Positions 42,017-50,617 of a stretch of 64,000 nt of DNA are shown in pieces. A model generated the notes under the pieces. It had not been told where the DNA came from and searched no databases. It saw only the letters and a program-made list of their open reading frames with translations. The position numbers and the translations under genes were made by a program. Numbering within the stretch: position 1 is the first letter of the stretch; every line of letters begins with the position of its first letter. Source of the stretch: Halobacteriales archaeon QS_1_68_20 (GTDB lineage: Archaea > Halobacteriota > Halobacteria > Halobacteriales > PXRE01); the NCBI GenBank assembly GCA_003021085.1, contig PXRE01000024.1:62001-126000 (forward strand), read 5' to 3'.

Positions 42017-42772
42017 ATGTCCGTCGTCGTCGTTCCCGCCGACCCACCCCGCGAGGGTCTCGTCCTCCCGGAACTCCCGGAGACGTCGCCGCTATCGACC
42101 CGCCAGGCCGCCGACCTCTACGCGGCGGCCCTGAAGGACGTCGCCGTCGCCGTCTCCGAGAGCGGCGGTAACCTCCTGGTCAACTACCGGCCGGACGACC
42201 TGCTACCCGACCACCACCGGGTCGACGAGTCCGCGGAAGCCGCGGTGCGGGCCACCGTCGCCACGGCCCTGGGTGACCTCGACGACGTCCGCTTCGAAAA
42301 GCAAGTCGGGTCGACGTACTCGGCGCGGATCGGCAACACCGTCACCCACCTGCTCGAAAGCGAGGACCCCGGAGCGGTGCTCGTCGTCGATCCGACGGCC
42401 ATGCTGGCCGGTCGCACCGTCGTCGACGCCGCCGGTATGAAGTCCCGGACCAGCGAGGTAGTCCTCGGTCCGGCCCCCGGCGGGCGATTGCACCTCGCCG
42501 GGTTCACCGAACCCGTCGACTTCGAGGACGCCTTCGCCACCGCACCGCTGTCGACGGTGGCCGAGCGGGCGACCGCTGCGGGCTTCGGCATCGACTTCGT
42601 GGAGTTCTCGCCGGTCGTCGAGACGGGCGCGGACCTGACGACGCTGGTCTCCGTCCTGCGGGCGCGGCTGGCCGCCGGCCGCGCCGTCCCGGACAACACG
42701 ACCGAAGTGGTCGAAGCCCTCGACCTGAGGGTCGTCGACGGGACCGTCTCGGCCGGGACCGAAGGGACTTAG
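42017..42772 (+). CDS. protein with a nucleotide-diphospho-sugar-transferase-like fold, unassigned
   Basis: A 251-residue alpha/beta protein starting MSVVVVPADPPREGLVLPEL. Features such as LSTRQAADLYAAALKDVAVAV, LLVNYRPDD, GAVLVVDPTAMLAGRTVVDAA resemble the order seen in DUF2064/CofC-like GT-A proteins, but the DxD-type metal motif is not clear. I do not assign a function. A leader to the ATG at 41978 is open but not conserved in character. It precedes tRNA-Ser. Confidence 0.65.
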   Translation: MSVVVVPADPPREGLVLPELPETSPLSTRQAADLYAAALKDVAVAVSESGGNLLVNYRPDDLLPDHHRVDESAEAAVRATVATALGDLDDVRFEKQVGSTYSARIGNTVTHLLESEDPGAVLVVDPTAMLAGRTVVDAAGMKSRTSEVVLGPAPGGRLHLAGFTEPVDFEDAFATAPLSTVAERATAAGFGIDFVEFSPVVETGADLTTLVSVLRARLAAGRAVPDNTTEVVEALDLRVVDGTVSAGTEGT

Positions 42773-42798
42773 AACCACGACGCGGTACCTGTGACCGC

Positions 42799-42882
42799 GG
42801 TGGGATGGCGGAGCGGACGATCGCGCCTGCCTTGAGAGCAGGTGGCCGGAAGGCCTCCTGGGTTCAAATCCCAGTCCCACCG
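42799..42882 (+). tRNA. tRNA-Ser (anticodon TGA)
   Basis: An 84-base class II tRNA: acceptor GGTGGGA with TCCCACC and discriminator G (the archaeal Ser identity), anticodon stem CCTGC/GCAGG around CTTGAGA (anticodon TGA), long variable arm TGGCCGGAAGGCCT, T-arm CTGGG-TTCAAAT-CCCAG. No intron, CCA not encoded. Its 3' end is copied downstream. Confidence 0.9.
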
Positions 42883-43027
42883 CTTCTGCGAGCAACGAAC
42901 GTGACGAGCGAAGCGGATACGCTGGGATTTGAAGTAGACCGGTCGCAGCCCGGAACGGCCGAACGAACGTGAGGTCGCACGCCCGGACCGTCCGGGCGTG
43001 GTTCAAATCCCAGTCCCACCGCTTCTG
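42862..43027. repeat. tRNA-Ser 3'-end direct copy with inverted copy between
   Basis: A 27-base sequence covering the T-loop, acceptor end and seven flanking bases (42862-42888) recurs exactly at 43001-43027. Between them GCTGGGATTTGAA (42921-42933) is an inverted copy of the T-arm, and ACGAACGTGA-like motifs occur at 42896 and 42962. The 112-base spacer is gene-free. Confidence 0.75.
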
Positions 43028-43092
43028 GGAGGGACGGATTGTAGGGCGGCACGAGCAAAACCGCTTAGTGACCCCTGTGCTTCTCACGGGGC

Positions 43093-43398
43093 ATGGACCG
43101 ACAGCAGCAGGTCGCGGACTTCCTCGCGGAGTACGACCTCGAAGCCGACCCCGCGTACCGCATCCTCGACCTCGTCTCCGAGGTCGGGGAGGTGGCGAAA
43201 GACGCGTCGGTGTCGACCGACTACGGGTCCGCGCCCGGCGAACTCGACGTGAACGCCGACGAGGTAGGAGACGTGCTGTTCGCAGTCCTCGCACTCGCGG
43301 ACTCGCTGGACGTCGACGCCGGCGAGGCGCTGGACGAGGCGCTGGCGAAGTACGAGGAGCGACTCGCCGACACGGGGTCGGCAGGGTCGGGCGAGTAG
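43093..43398 (+). CDS. MazG-like nucleotide pyrophosphohydrolase
   Basis: A 101-residue all-helical protein with the MazG metal-binding pattern: ILDLVSEVGEVAKDA (E-x-x-E) and ADEVGDVLFAVLALAD (E-x-x-D). Such enzymes hydrolyse NTPs or dNTPs to monophosphates and may clean house or limit stress signals. Length fits a single MazG domain. Confidence 0.85.
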   Translation: MDRQQQVADFLAEYDLEADPAYRILDLVSEVGEVAKDASVSTDYGSAPGELDVNADEVGDVLFAVLALADSLDVDAGEALDEALAKYEERLADTGSAGSGE

Positions 43399-43490
43399 GA
43401 ACTCGCGGCCCCCCGTTCGTCGGCTGGACGGACGAGCGAACCGGCGTCGCCTGGTGAACCTATTTCAGTCAGTCGAACGCACCGACAGGT

Positions 43491-44912
43491 ATGGACCTGG
43501 CCATCCGAGGGACCCGAATGGTGACGTTCAGGGACGGTCGACCCAGCGTCGTCCAGGGCGGCACCGTCGGCGTCCGCGACGGCCGGATCACCTACGTGGG
43601 GCCGGACGACGGCTTCGAGGGGCGCGCCGAACGCGAGATAGACGGGGCGGGCCACGTGACGATGCCCGGCCTGGTGGACGCACACGTTCACACCGGCCCC
43701 ACTCTCCTGCGCGGGGCCGCCCAGGACGTACCCGAAATCGAGTGGATGAACCGCGCGCTCGGACCGCTGGCCGACCACCTGACCGACGACGACCGGGTGG
43801 TGGGCGCGAAACTCGGCGTCCTCGAAGGAATACGCTCGGGGGTGACCACCTTCGGGGAGTACGCCAGCGACGTCGGTCGACTCGTCGAGGAGGTGTACGA
43901 ACCCTGGGGCGTGCGCGTGGCGGCGACGGAGACGATCAACGCGGTCGCCGACGACGCCGACCTCGACCCGGACGTGCCGTACCCGTTCGACGAACGGACA
44001 GGTCGAACCGCGCTCGACCGGGCCGACGCCCTCTCGGACGACTACGCCGATTCCGACCTCGTGATCCCTACCTACGGCCCGCAGGCGCTGGACATGGTTC
44101 CGCTCGAACTGCTGGAGGAGACGTTCGCCCACGCCGCCGAGCGGGACTGCCGGGTTCACGTCCACGTCGCGCAGGGTCGCCGTGAGCGCCGCCAGATCGA
44201 AGCCCGGTACGGGGACGACGCCTCGACCGTCGGCGTGCTGGAGGACAACGGTTTGCTCGACGAGCGGTTGATCGCGGTCCACTGCCACGACGCGACGCCG
44301 GAAGAGCGCGAGCGTCTCGCCGAGTCCGGGGCCGCCTACGTCGGGTGTCCGAGTTCCATCGCCGCCATCGACGGCGTCACGCCGCCGGTCGAGTGGTTCC
44401 GGCGCCGCGACGCCCCCGTCGGCCTGGGGACCGACCAGGCCCCGGGCCCCGGCGGCCACGACATGCTACGGGAGGTCCGCACCGCGGCGCTCCTGTCGAA
44501 GACCGTCCACGCCGACCCGACCGCGCTCCCGGCCTGGGAAGCCCTCCGACTGGCGACCCTCGGTGGCGCTACTGCCCTCGGACTGGACGACCGGATCGGA
44601 TCGCTCGAAGTCGGCAAGCGCGCGGACCTCGTCGTGATCGACGCCGCCGACCCGAGCGTCGCCCCGGTCGTCGACGAACCGTTCTCGACGGCCGTCCCGA
44701 ACCTCGCGCACTCGGCCTCCAGGGCAGCCGTCGATACGGTCGTCGTTGACGGCGACGTCGTCCTCCGGGACGGCGAGTTCGTCGACGTAGACGAGCGTGA
44801 CGTGATCGACGAGGCCCAGGAACGCGCCGAACGCGTATTCGAGGAGGGGGCCGCCGACTGGCGGGCGGCGGGGTCGGCGCTGGTCGACCGCGCCGACGAG
44901 GGGTGGCTCTGA
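43491..44912 (+). CDS. amidohydrolase-superfamily deaminase/hydrolase
   Basis: A 473-residue TIM-barrel metal hydrolase. Metal sites: DAHVHTGPTLLRG (H-x-H), HVHVAQGRRERRQIE, AVHCHDATPEE, GLGTDQAPGP. The order is that of the MtaD/SsnA/atrazine-chlorohydrolase group, which deaminate or hydrolyse nucleosides and related compounds; the substrate is unknown. ATG is at the conserved start of the beta-sandwich (MDLAIRGTRMVT). It converges on the broken aldolase gene with no gap (stop codons touching). Confidence 0.85.
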   Translation: MDLAIRGTRMVTFRDGRPSVVQGGTVGVRDGRITYVGPDDGFEGRAEREIDGAGHVTMPGLVDAHVHTGPTLLRGAAQDVPEIEWMNRALGPLADHLTDDDRVVGAKLGVLEGIRSGVTTFGEYASDVGRLVEEVYEPWGVRVAATETINAVADDADLDPDVPYPFDERTGRTALDRADALSDDYADSDLVIPTYGPQALDMVPLELLEETFAHAAERDCRVHVHVAQGRRERRQIEARYGDDASTVGVLEDNGLLDERLIAVHCHDATPEERERLAESGAAYVGCPSSIAAIDGVTPPVEWFRRRDAPVGLGTDQAPGPGGHDMLREVRTAALLSKTVHADPTALPAWEALRLATLGGATALGLDDRIGSLEVGKRADLVVIDAADPSVAPVVDEPFSTAVPNLAHSASRAAVDTVVVDGDVVLRDGEFVDVDERDVIDEAQERAERVFEEGAADWRAAGSALVDRADEGWL

Positions 44913-45751
44913 CTACAGCGCGTCCTCGAAGGCCGAAACTGCCTGCTCTGCACCCGACGCGAGGAAGGACGCGTCCAGGCCGACCACCAGGAAGTCCATG
45001 CCCCGGTCGAACCACGCCGCGACCCCGTCGGGATCGACCGTGAGCGTCCCGACCGGCACGCCCGCGTCCGCTCCCGCAGTTACGATTCGCTCGACGGCGT
45101 CGACTACCTCGGCGGCGTCGGCGTCCGGGAACGTCCCAAGCGCCGCCGAGAGGTCCGAGGGCCCCACGAACAGCGCGTCGACTCCCTCGACGGCCGCGAT
45201 GTCCGTCGCGTTTTCCAACCCTCGCCCGGTCTCGATCTGGACGACGGTTAGCAGGCGGTCGTTGGCTTCCCGGACGTAGCCCGGGAAGTCGTGCGTGTAG
45301 TTCGACGCCCGCGCTGGGGCGATTCCCCGGTCGCCCTCCGGCGGATACCGCATCGCCCGGACGGCGTCCCGGGCCTCTTCGGCGGTCTCGACCATCGGCA
45401 CGACCAGGCCCGCCGGCCCCGTGTCCAGTAACCGTTTGATCCGGACGGGATCGTTCCAGGGCACCCTCGCAAGAGCCGCCGTGTCACCGGGTGCCGCTTC
45501 GACGCAGACCGTCGGCGGGCACGATGACTTGATCGGGAGCTCGCAAGAGCCGCCGTGTCACCGGGTGCCGCTTCGACGGCCCTGAGCACGTTCTCCACCG
45601 CCTCCAGGCCCGCTGACGTGTGCTCGGTGTCGACGACGACGAAGTCGAAGTCCGCACCGGCGAGGATCTCCGCGACCGCCGGGTCGCCGATGGAGAGCCA
45701 CGTCCCGACCACCGGGTCTCCGTCCCGGAGTTCGCGCTGGAAGTCGGTCAT
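44913..45751 (-). pseudogene. HpcH/HpaI-family aldolase disrupted by a 74-bp insertion
   Basis: The N-terminal part reads MTDFQRELRDGDPVVGTWLS to VEAAPGDTAALA (45751-45580 or so); the remainder (RVPWNDPVRIKRLLD, PMVETAEEARDAV, FVGPSDLSAALG, the end) is in another frame. Removing 74 bases restores a single frame and the junction GDTAALARVPWNDPV, as in 2-keto-3-deoxy-aldarate-type aldolases. Catalytic features (ETGRGLENATDIA, GVDALFVGPSDLS) remain. Two 38-bp direct repeats lie at the insertion. Without the insertion the protein would have about 255 residues. Confidence 0.8.
45467..45578. repeat. 38-bp direct repeat flanking a 36-bp unique spacer
   Basis: The same 38 bases occur at 45467-45504 and 45541-45578, offset 74. 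The middle 36 bases (45505-45540) are not found elsewhere in the window. The second copy plus the spacer make the insertion that shifts the aldolase frame. Confidence 0.85.
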
Positions 45752-45982
45752 GTCGACGGTTTCGACTGCCCGCGGGAAGTGTCTTTAGGAGGCGGCGACG
45801 TCCTCGCGCACCCACGCGAAGGTTCAAGTGGGATGCCGGGACCACCCCCGCTGTGATCTGACCCCCGACGCAGAGCGGTTCGCGGTCGCGCGACGCCGCC
45901 GCTCCGCGCTCATCGTCGCCACGGCGTCGCCTGTTCGCCTACCCGAACCGGCGCACGATCGGCCTGGTTGCCCCCCAACTGG

Positions 45983-46927
45983 TCAAACCAGCACCCGCTC
46001 TAGGTCGACGACGGTCCCCTCGTCGGCGTCCGGGTCCCCGACGAGTCGTCCGAGACAGACCGCCGCACCGTCCGGGGTGTAGCAGGCGACCAGCGGACGC
46101 TGGTCAGTTCCGTTACCCCCCGGGGCCGTCCCCTCGCTCGTCTCGGCCACCTCCGCATCCAGGACGCCAGGTCCGTACACCGGGGCCCCCTCGGCCACCT
46201 CCCGGGCCGCGCTCGGCGCGATGGTCAGCGACGGGAGATGCGAGAGCGCCCGCTCCGCCGGGTCGACGACCTGTCGTAACGGCTCCTCGTCACCGTCTTC
46301 GCGCCAGGCCGCCAGCGCGTCCACGAGGTCGTGCATCGTGACTAGGTCGCGGTCGTCGAACGGATCGGTCGCCATCCGCCGGAGATCGCCCATGTGTCCA
46401 CCCGTCCCGAGCGCCAGTCCGAGGTGGTGACAGAGCTTCCGGACGTAGGTGCCGGACTCGCAGCGAATTCGGAGCAGGACCTGTCGCTCTCGCACGTCCA
46501 GGGCGTCGAGGTCGTACACCTCGCGGACCCGGCGACGCCGGGCGACGGCACTCTTTCTCGGCGGCGTCTGGTACAGCGGGGCCTCGAACTCGGCGAGTAC
46601 CTCGTCCAGCGACGACGGCGCAGGGCCGTGCAGTTCGAGGACGGCCACGTACTCCTTGTCGCCGTCGAGGAACACCTGTGCCGCTCGCGGCGCAGTCCCG
46701 AGGAGGACCGGTAGACAGCCGGTCACCTTCGGGTCCAGCGTCCCGCCGTGGGCGGCTTTCTCGACGCCCCGGTCGCCCGTCCGGGCTTCGAGCGCGTCCG
46801 AGACGGCGTCACGAACCCAGCCGGCGACCTGGTGTGCCGACGGACCGGGCGGTTTGTCGAGGCTGACGACGCCGAACGACAGCAGTTCGGTGGCGCTGCG
46901 TTCCTCTGGCGGGCCGCGGAGCGACAT
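45983..46927 (-). CDS. cbf5: tRNA/rRNA pseudouridine synthase Cbf5 (TruB family)
   Basis: A 314-residue protein: TruB catalytic domain with the nucleophile Asp in HGGTLDPKVTGCLPV, GVVSLDKPPGPSAHQVAGWV at the N-terminus, YVRKLCHHLGLALG and a C-terminal PUA domain (about 225-310). Archaeal Cbf5 works in H/ACA guide RNPs with Nop10, Gar1 and L7Ae and can also act alone on tRNA. It overlaps the cytidylate kinase gene by one base (TGATG). Operon with cmk and likely the YidC-like gene upstream. Confidence 0.93.
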   Translation of the reverse strand: MSLRGPPEERSATELLSFGVVSLDKPPGPSAHQVAGWVRDAVSDALEARTGDRGVEKAAHGGTLDPKVTGCLPVLLGTAPRAAQVFLDGDKEYVAVLELHGPAPSSLDEVLAEFEAPLYQTPPRKSAVARRRRVREVYDLDALDVRERQVLLRIRCESGTYVRKLCHHLGLALGTGGHMGDLRRMATDPFDDRDLVTMHDLVDALAAWREDGDEEPLRQVVDPAERALSHLPSLTIAPSAAREVAEGAPVYGPGVLDAEVAETSEGTAPGGNGTDQRPLVACYTPDGAAVCLGRLVGDPDADEGTVVDLERVLV

Positions 46928-47505
46928 CAGAAGTCGTAGGAGACGCCCTCGACGGGAAACTTGCCCTCGTCTTCGTCCGGGTCGTAGGTCCCGATGGCGT
47001 CGACCAGGACGTCGACGATTTCGTCGGGGCCCCAGCGTGCGGTGTTGAGCGTCAGGTCGTAGATTGACCGGTCGTGGATGTCGATGTCGTAGTACTCCAG
47101 GTACCGCTTCGCCTCGCTCTCGGCCCGGGCGGTCGTCTCGGTGTGGGCGTCCGAGACCGCGCGGTCCTCACGTTCGGCGATGCGTTCGGCCCGGACCGAC
47201 AGCGGCGCGTCCAGCCAGACCCGGAAGTCCGCGTGTTCACCGGCCAGCCAGCCCGCGAGCCGCGATTCGAGGACGAGGTCGTCGCGTTCGACCGCGAGTT
47301 CACGGAGCCGGCGGTCGAGGTCACGGTCGATCTGGTCGTCCTCTTCGGCGAGGCGGTTGAACTCAAGCGGCGTGTACCCGCGCTCGTCGGCGAGTTCGCG
47401 GAAGATGTCGCCGCCACTGATGTGTTCGACCCCTAACGCCGCCGCCAGCCCGCTCGCGGTCGTGCTCTTGCCGCTGCCCGGCGGTCCGGAGACGGTGATC
47501 AACAT
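46927..47505 (-). CDS. cmk: cytidylate kinase (archaeal type)
   Basis: A 192-residue P-loop kinase: [17 protein letters not shown], then [14 protein letters not shown] and [20 protein letters not shown] lid region. It phosphorylates CMP/dCMP to the diphosphate. Short archaeal form. Gene order adk, YidC-like, cmk, cbf5 is typical of haloarchaea and their relatives. Confidence 0.9.
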   Translation of the reverse strand: MLITVSGPPGSGKSTTASGLAAALGVEHISGGDIFRELADERGYTPLEFNRLAEEDDQIDRDLDRRLRELAVERDDLVLESRLAGWLAGEHADFRVWLDAPLSVRAERIAEREDRAVSDAHTETTARAESEAKRYLEYYDIDIHDRSIYDLTLNTARWGPDEIVDVLVDAIGTYDPDEDEGKFPVEGVSYDF

Positions 47506-47548
47506 ACCTCCCCTCGGCAGCGTCCGGAGAAATAAGTTGTGAACCGGA

Positions 47549-48448
47549 TCAGCTAGTCGGCATCACCGACAGGTCCAGTGACTTCCTGAGGATGTTGGTG
47601 AACGCCATCGAGCACAGGAAGTACCAGACGATCCACAGCTGCATCGGGCCGAGGACGCCCTGGCGCCACCCGGTTTCACCGAGCATGGGCGCCGTAATGG
47701 CCGGCGGAACCCCGCTCGGACCCGGGTCGAGCGCCCGCCAGTAGATCCACAGGAACATCGGGATGGTAAACAGCATGATCCAGACCGTCGGGCGGAACTG
47801 CTCTTTGAGCATGCCGGCCTGGTCGCTCATCGCGTCCATCTGTTCCTGCTGGATGCGCTTCATCTCCTCCTCGTCCCCGCGCTCTTTGGCCCGCTTGCGC
47901 CGCTCCTGGAACTCCTTCATCCGCTCCTGGTACTGCTGCATCTTCTCGGTGTTGATGAGGCTACTCTGGACGAGCGCCGAGACCAGCCCCGTCAGCACCG
48001 CGACCAGGAGGACGACCACGTGGAACGGTAACACCGCGTCCAGCGGACCCAGGAACACGTCCACGGTACCGCCGATGACCGCGCGAAGCGACTGCACCGA
48101 GTACGCGGCGAACAGACCGAGCGACGCTAGCCCGGCCAGTTTGTCGTACGTCGACCAGCCCGAACTCTCGATTTCGTCGTCCTCGTCGGCCGGTTCGAGG
48201 TCGCCCGCGTCCACGTCCCGGAGGACTTGCTCTACCGTGTCCGGATTCTCGAGACGGAAACCGTCCCCGCCGTCGACCAGGACCCCGGTCTCGATGAGTC
48301 GCCCCCAGTGGCCGCTCGATACTTCCTCGCGGACGTCGGCCCACTCGACCGGGCCGGAGTCGGCCGCCCGGTAGACGGCCGACAACGACTCGGCCATCCC
48401 CTCGTCGCCTTCGACGAGCGACCGAACCTTGTCCTCTGTCAGGGCCAT
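47549..48448 (-). CDS. DUF106 (YidC/EMC3-like) membrane insertase
   Basis: A 299-residue protein: an N-terminal acidic cytoplasmic domain, one helix about 105-125, a helix pair, then the conserved cytoplasmic coiled coil ([35 protein letters not shown]) and two further helices (about 215-235, 265-290). This layout is the archaeal DUF106 family, homologous to YidC/Oxa1/EMC3 insertases, which help insert membrane proteins. The gene lies between cmk and adk. The N-terminal extension of about 95 residues is haloarchaeal. Confidence 0.88.
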   Translation of the reverse strand: MALTEDKVRSLVEGDEGMAESLSAVYRAADSGPVEWADVREEVSSGHWGRLIETGVLVDGGDGFRLENPDTVEQVLRDVDAGDLEPADEDDEIESSGWSTYDKLAGLASLGLFAAYSVQSLRAVIGGTVDVFLGPLDAVLPFHVVVLLVAVLTGLVSALVQSSLINTEKMQQYQERMKEFQERRKRAKERGDEEEMKRIQQEQMDAMSDQAGMLKEQFRPTVWIMLFTIPMFLWIYWRALDPGPSGVPPAITAPMLGETGWRQGVLGPMQLWIVWYFLCSMAFTNILRKSLDLSVMPTS

Positions 48449-48512
48449 TCTACCAGCAGTTGGAAACGGGCCGTAATCAACCTTTTACATCGCGGCCGCC
48501 GGCTTGCGGCGG

Positions 48513-49148
48513 TCACGACGCCTCCTCGATCGTCGCCCGGACGTCCTCCCAGACCCCGTCGGGCGGTCGCTCGCCGTCGATCCGGACGAGTTCGCCGGAC
48601 TCTTCGTAGCGCTCGACGACGGGCGCGGTGTTGTCCTCGTAGACGCGGATGCGCTCGCGGGCGACGTCCTCGGTGTCGTCCTCGCGCTGGACCAGTCGCT
48701 CGCGGACATCCTCGTCGTCGGGCATGTCGAACTCGACGTGGTAGTTCTCGCCCGTCTCGGGGTCGACGCGTCGCCCCGTGAGTCGCTGGAGCAGTTCCTC
48801 CTCGCTGACCTCCAGGTACAGCACCACGTCCAGGTCCGTGATCTCGTCGAGGTACTCGGCCTGGTCGAGGTTCCGCGGGTAGCCGTCGAGGACGTACCCG
48901 TCGGCGTCGTCCAGCGCGGTCTTGACGATCTCGTTGACGACCTCGTCGGGGACGAGTTCGCCCCGATCCATGTACTCGCCGGGCGTGTCGTACTTCAGGT
49001 CGAGGTAGCCGATGTCCATCTCCTTGTTCGCCCGGAGCGCGTCGCCGGTCGTGACGTGCTCGACGTCGAACGTCTCGGCGATCCGGTCGCTCTGGGTACC
49101 CTTGCCTGCCCCGGGTGCCCCCAGGATCAGTATCTTGGGCTCGCTCAT
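48513..49148 (-). CDS. adk: adenylate kinase
   Basis: A 211-residue P-loop kinase: [22 protein letters not shown]-binding [26 protein letters not shown] and the lid [16 protein letters not shown], which lacks the Cys zinc site. It converts AMP + ATP to 2 ADP. ATG at 49148 ([13 protein letters not shown]) supported by a CTTTAAG box 24-30 bases upstream. Confidence 0.95.
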   Translation of the reverse strand: MSEPKILILGAPGAGKGTQSDRIAETFDVEHVTTGDALRANKEMDIGYLDLKYDTPGEYMDRGELVPDEVVNEIVKTALDDADGYVLDGYPRNLDQAEYLDEITDLDVVLYLEVSEEELLQRLTGRRVDPETGENYHVEFDMPDDEDVRERLVQREDDTEDVARERIRVYEDNTAPVVERYEESGELVRIDGERPPDGVWEDVRATIEEAS

Positions 49149-49170
49149 CGACGGATCTGGGAGTCCGCGG

Positions 49171-49177
49171 CTTAAAG
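49171..49177 (-). promoter_or_regulatory. TATA-like box of adk
   Basis: CTTTAAG on the minus strand, 23-29 bases before the ATG at 49148. Confidence 0.5.
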
Positions 49178-49270
49178 AGTTAAAGAAACGGTCGCAACGG
49201 AGCCAGAATGGGACCGACTCGTCCCGGCAAGCGCCCGGAACGGATCGACGCTCGCCGTGGCGGACCGGTG

Positions 49271-49280
49271 GCACTTATTG
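49271..49280 (+). promoter_or_regulatory. TATA-like box of the gene at 49304
   Basis: GCACTTATTG, 24-33 bases before the ATG at 49304. Confidence 0.45.
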
Positions 49281-49303
49281 TCGCCGCGGGGCTATCGACC
49301 GGC

Positions 49304-49717
49304 ATGACGCGATTCGACGACGACGACCCGGCCGGCCGCCGGAAACTCGCGGCAGAGGCGATCAACGCCCACCGCGAGCAGGGGAGTCCCTACCTGACCC
49401 TAAAGGCCGATCCCGCAGACATCGAAGGGGACCCAGCGGACGAGGACGCCGAGGAGGCGCCCCCCTGGATCCAGTTCAGCGAGGACGTCCTCAACCTCGA
49501 CGTGACCGACGAGGAGCGCGAGCGACTGGACGCGCTGCTGTCGGAGTTCCCGGCGTTCAAGGTCCGCCAGCTGGAGCAACCCGAGACGGCCGAGGGCACC
49601 AACGTCCGGATCGGCGCGCTGGCGGACGCCGCGCGCGTCGCCCAGTTCGTCGACCGCACGTTCCAGGAGGTCTACGGCCTCCCAGAGGACTTCCAGCTCT
49701 GGGCGACGGAGATCTGA
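49304..49717 (+). CDS. conserved haloarchaeal protein, function unknown
   Basis: A 137-residue acidic protein starting MTRFDDDDPAGRRKLAAEAI. Features: GSPYLTLKADP, PWIQFSEDVLNLDVTDEERE, RLDALLSEFPAFKVRQLEQPE and EGTNVRIGALADAARVAQFVD: an alpha/beta layout without membrane helices. It is the sort of small conserved haloarchaeal protein annotated only by a DUF number. Own promoter; divergent from adk. Confidence 0.7.
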   Translation: MTRFDDDDPAGRRKLAAEAINAHREQGSPYLTLKADPADIEGDPADEDAEEAPPWIQFSEDVLNLDVTDEERERLDALLSEFPAFKVRQLEQPETAEGTNVRIGALADAARVAQFVDRTFQEVYGLPEDFQLWATEI

Positions 49718-49765
49718 CGCCGCCGGTCCACAACGGTAAAGGCCGCCCGTCCCGGCAGGTCGACT

Positions 49766-50374
49766 ATGGCGATCGCCGAAGCCGTCCGCGAGCACTCCCG
49801 CGCGAACCCACGCGCAGTCACCGCCGTCGTCAGCGTCGTGGGGTACGCGGTCGTCGGCGCGGCGTTCGCGGGTGCGCTCCCGTTCCCGTCGCTGAGCACA
49901 GCGGGCGTCAACCTGTTCGCGGCGCTGATCGCGGTGGTCAACACGATCGCGCTCACGTCGATCCTGCTTGGCTGGCGGTGGATCCGGCGGGGGGAGGTCC
50001 AGCGCCACCGGAGAGCCATGTTACTGGCGTTCGGCCTCATCATCGTGTTCCTGTTCCTGTACGTCTGGAAGCTCTCCGGCGGCTTCACGAAGGAGTTCGT
50101 CGTCCCCGAGGGCGCGCCGCTGGCGGCGTTCGCGGGGGCCGTCTCGATAGCCTACTACGTGATGCTGTTCGTCCACGTCGTCCTCTCAATCGTCGCCGTC
50201 CCCGTCGTGGTCCATGCGGTCGTGCTCGGACTGTCGTACACCCCCTCGGAACTGGCGGATACGAACCACGCCCGCATCGGCCGGATCGCGGCCGCCTCGT
50301 GGGCGGTGAGCCTCGCACTCGGCGTGATCACGTACTTCCTGCTGAACCACGTCTACGACTGGGTGCCGGCCTGA
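49766..50374 (+). CDS. DUF420-family membrane protein
   Basis: A 202-residue protein with five to six membrane helices: VSVVGYAVVGAAFAG, NLFAALIAVVNTIALTSILLG, RAMLLAFGLIIVFLFLYVW, AYYVMLFVHVVLSIVAVP, SWAVSLALGVITYFLLNHV. Conserved His (H of QRHRRAML, FVHVVLS, VVHAVVLG, NHARIG) mark the DUF420 family, linked in other organisms with cytochrome oxidase assembly. No oxidase genes are in this window, so the role is inferred. Confidence 0.82.
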   Translation: MAIAEAVREHSRANPRAVTAVVSVVGYAVVGAAFAGALPFPSLSTAGVNLFAALIAVVNTIALTSILLGWRWIRRGEVQRHRRAMLLAFGLIIVFLFLYVWKLSGGFTKEFVVPEGAPLAAFAGAVSIAYYVMLFVHVVLSIVAVPVVVHAVVLGLSYTPSELADTNHARIGRIAAASWAVSLALGVITYFLLNHVYDWVPA

Positions 50375-50464
50375 GCGGCGCGTGCGAGTGGACGGGGCAG
50401 TTCTGGCGAAGGTTTCGCGAATTTAGCGGTAAGTTGTTAGGGGGGCGGTGCTTACGGGCAGGGT

Positions 50465-50617
50465 ATGACCGAGGGCGGTCGAGCGCCGTCGGACCCGGCA
50501 GGCGGTGCTGAGACGGGCCGGCCGGCCCGGCGCACCGCCGGTCCCCGTGAACCGCCGGGGCGACCCGCGACGCAAAACGAGCTGACGGCCGACGGGACAC
50601 CGGAGCAGACGCCATGA
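50465..50617 (+). CDS. possible small protein overlapping the transglutaminase gene
   Basis: A 50-codon frame (MTEGGRAPSDPAGG...) ends in TGA overlapping the next gene's ATG by 4 bases, as in operons. The composition (Gly/Pro/Arg, no secondary-structure signs) is poor for a folded protein, so it may be a leader or the remnant of a longer upstream gene. Confidence 0.3.
   Translation: MTEGGRAPSDPAGGAETGRPARRTAGPREPPGRPATQNELTADGTPEQTP

Noticed and set aside
43001-43020. A second tRNA-Ser
   Set aside because: Same reason: only the 3' end is copied, the upstream part forms a different hairpin.
45467-45578. Repeat-spacer-repeat (38/36/38 bases) like a one-spacer CRISPR
   Set aside because: The repeat is coding sequence of the aldolase, restored by removing one unit; there are no further repeats, leader or cas genes.
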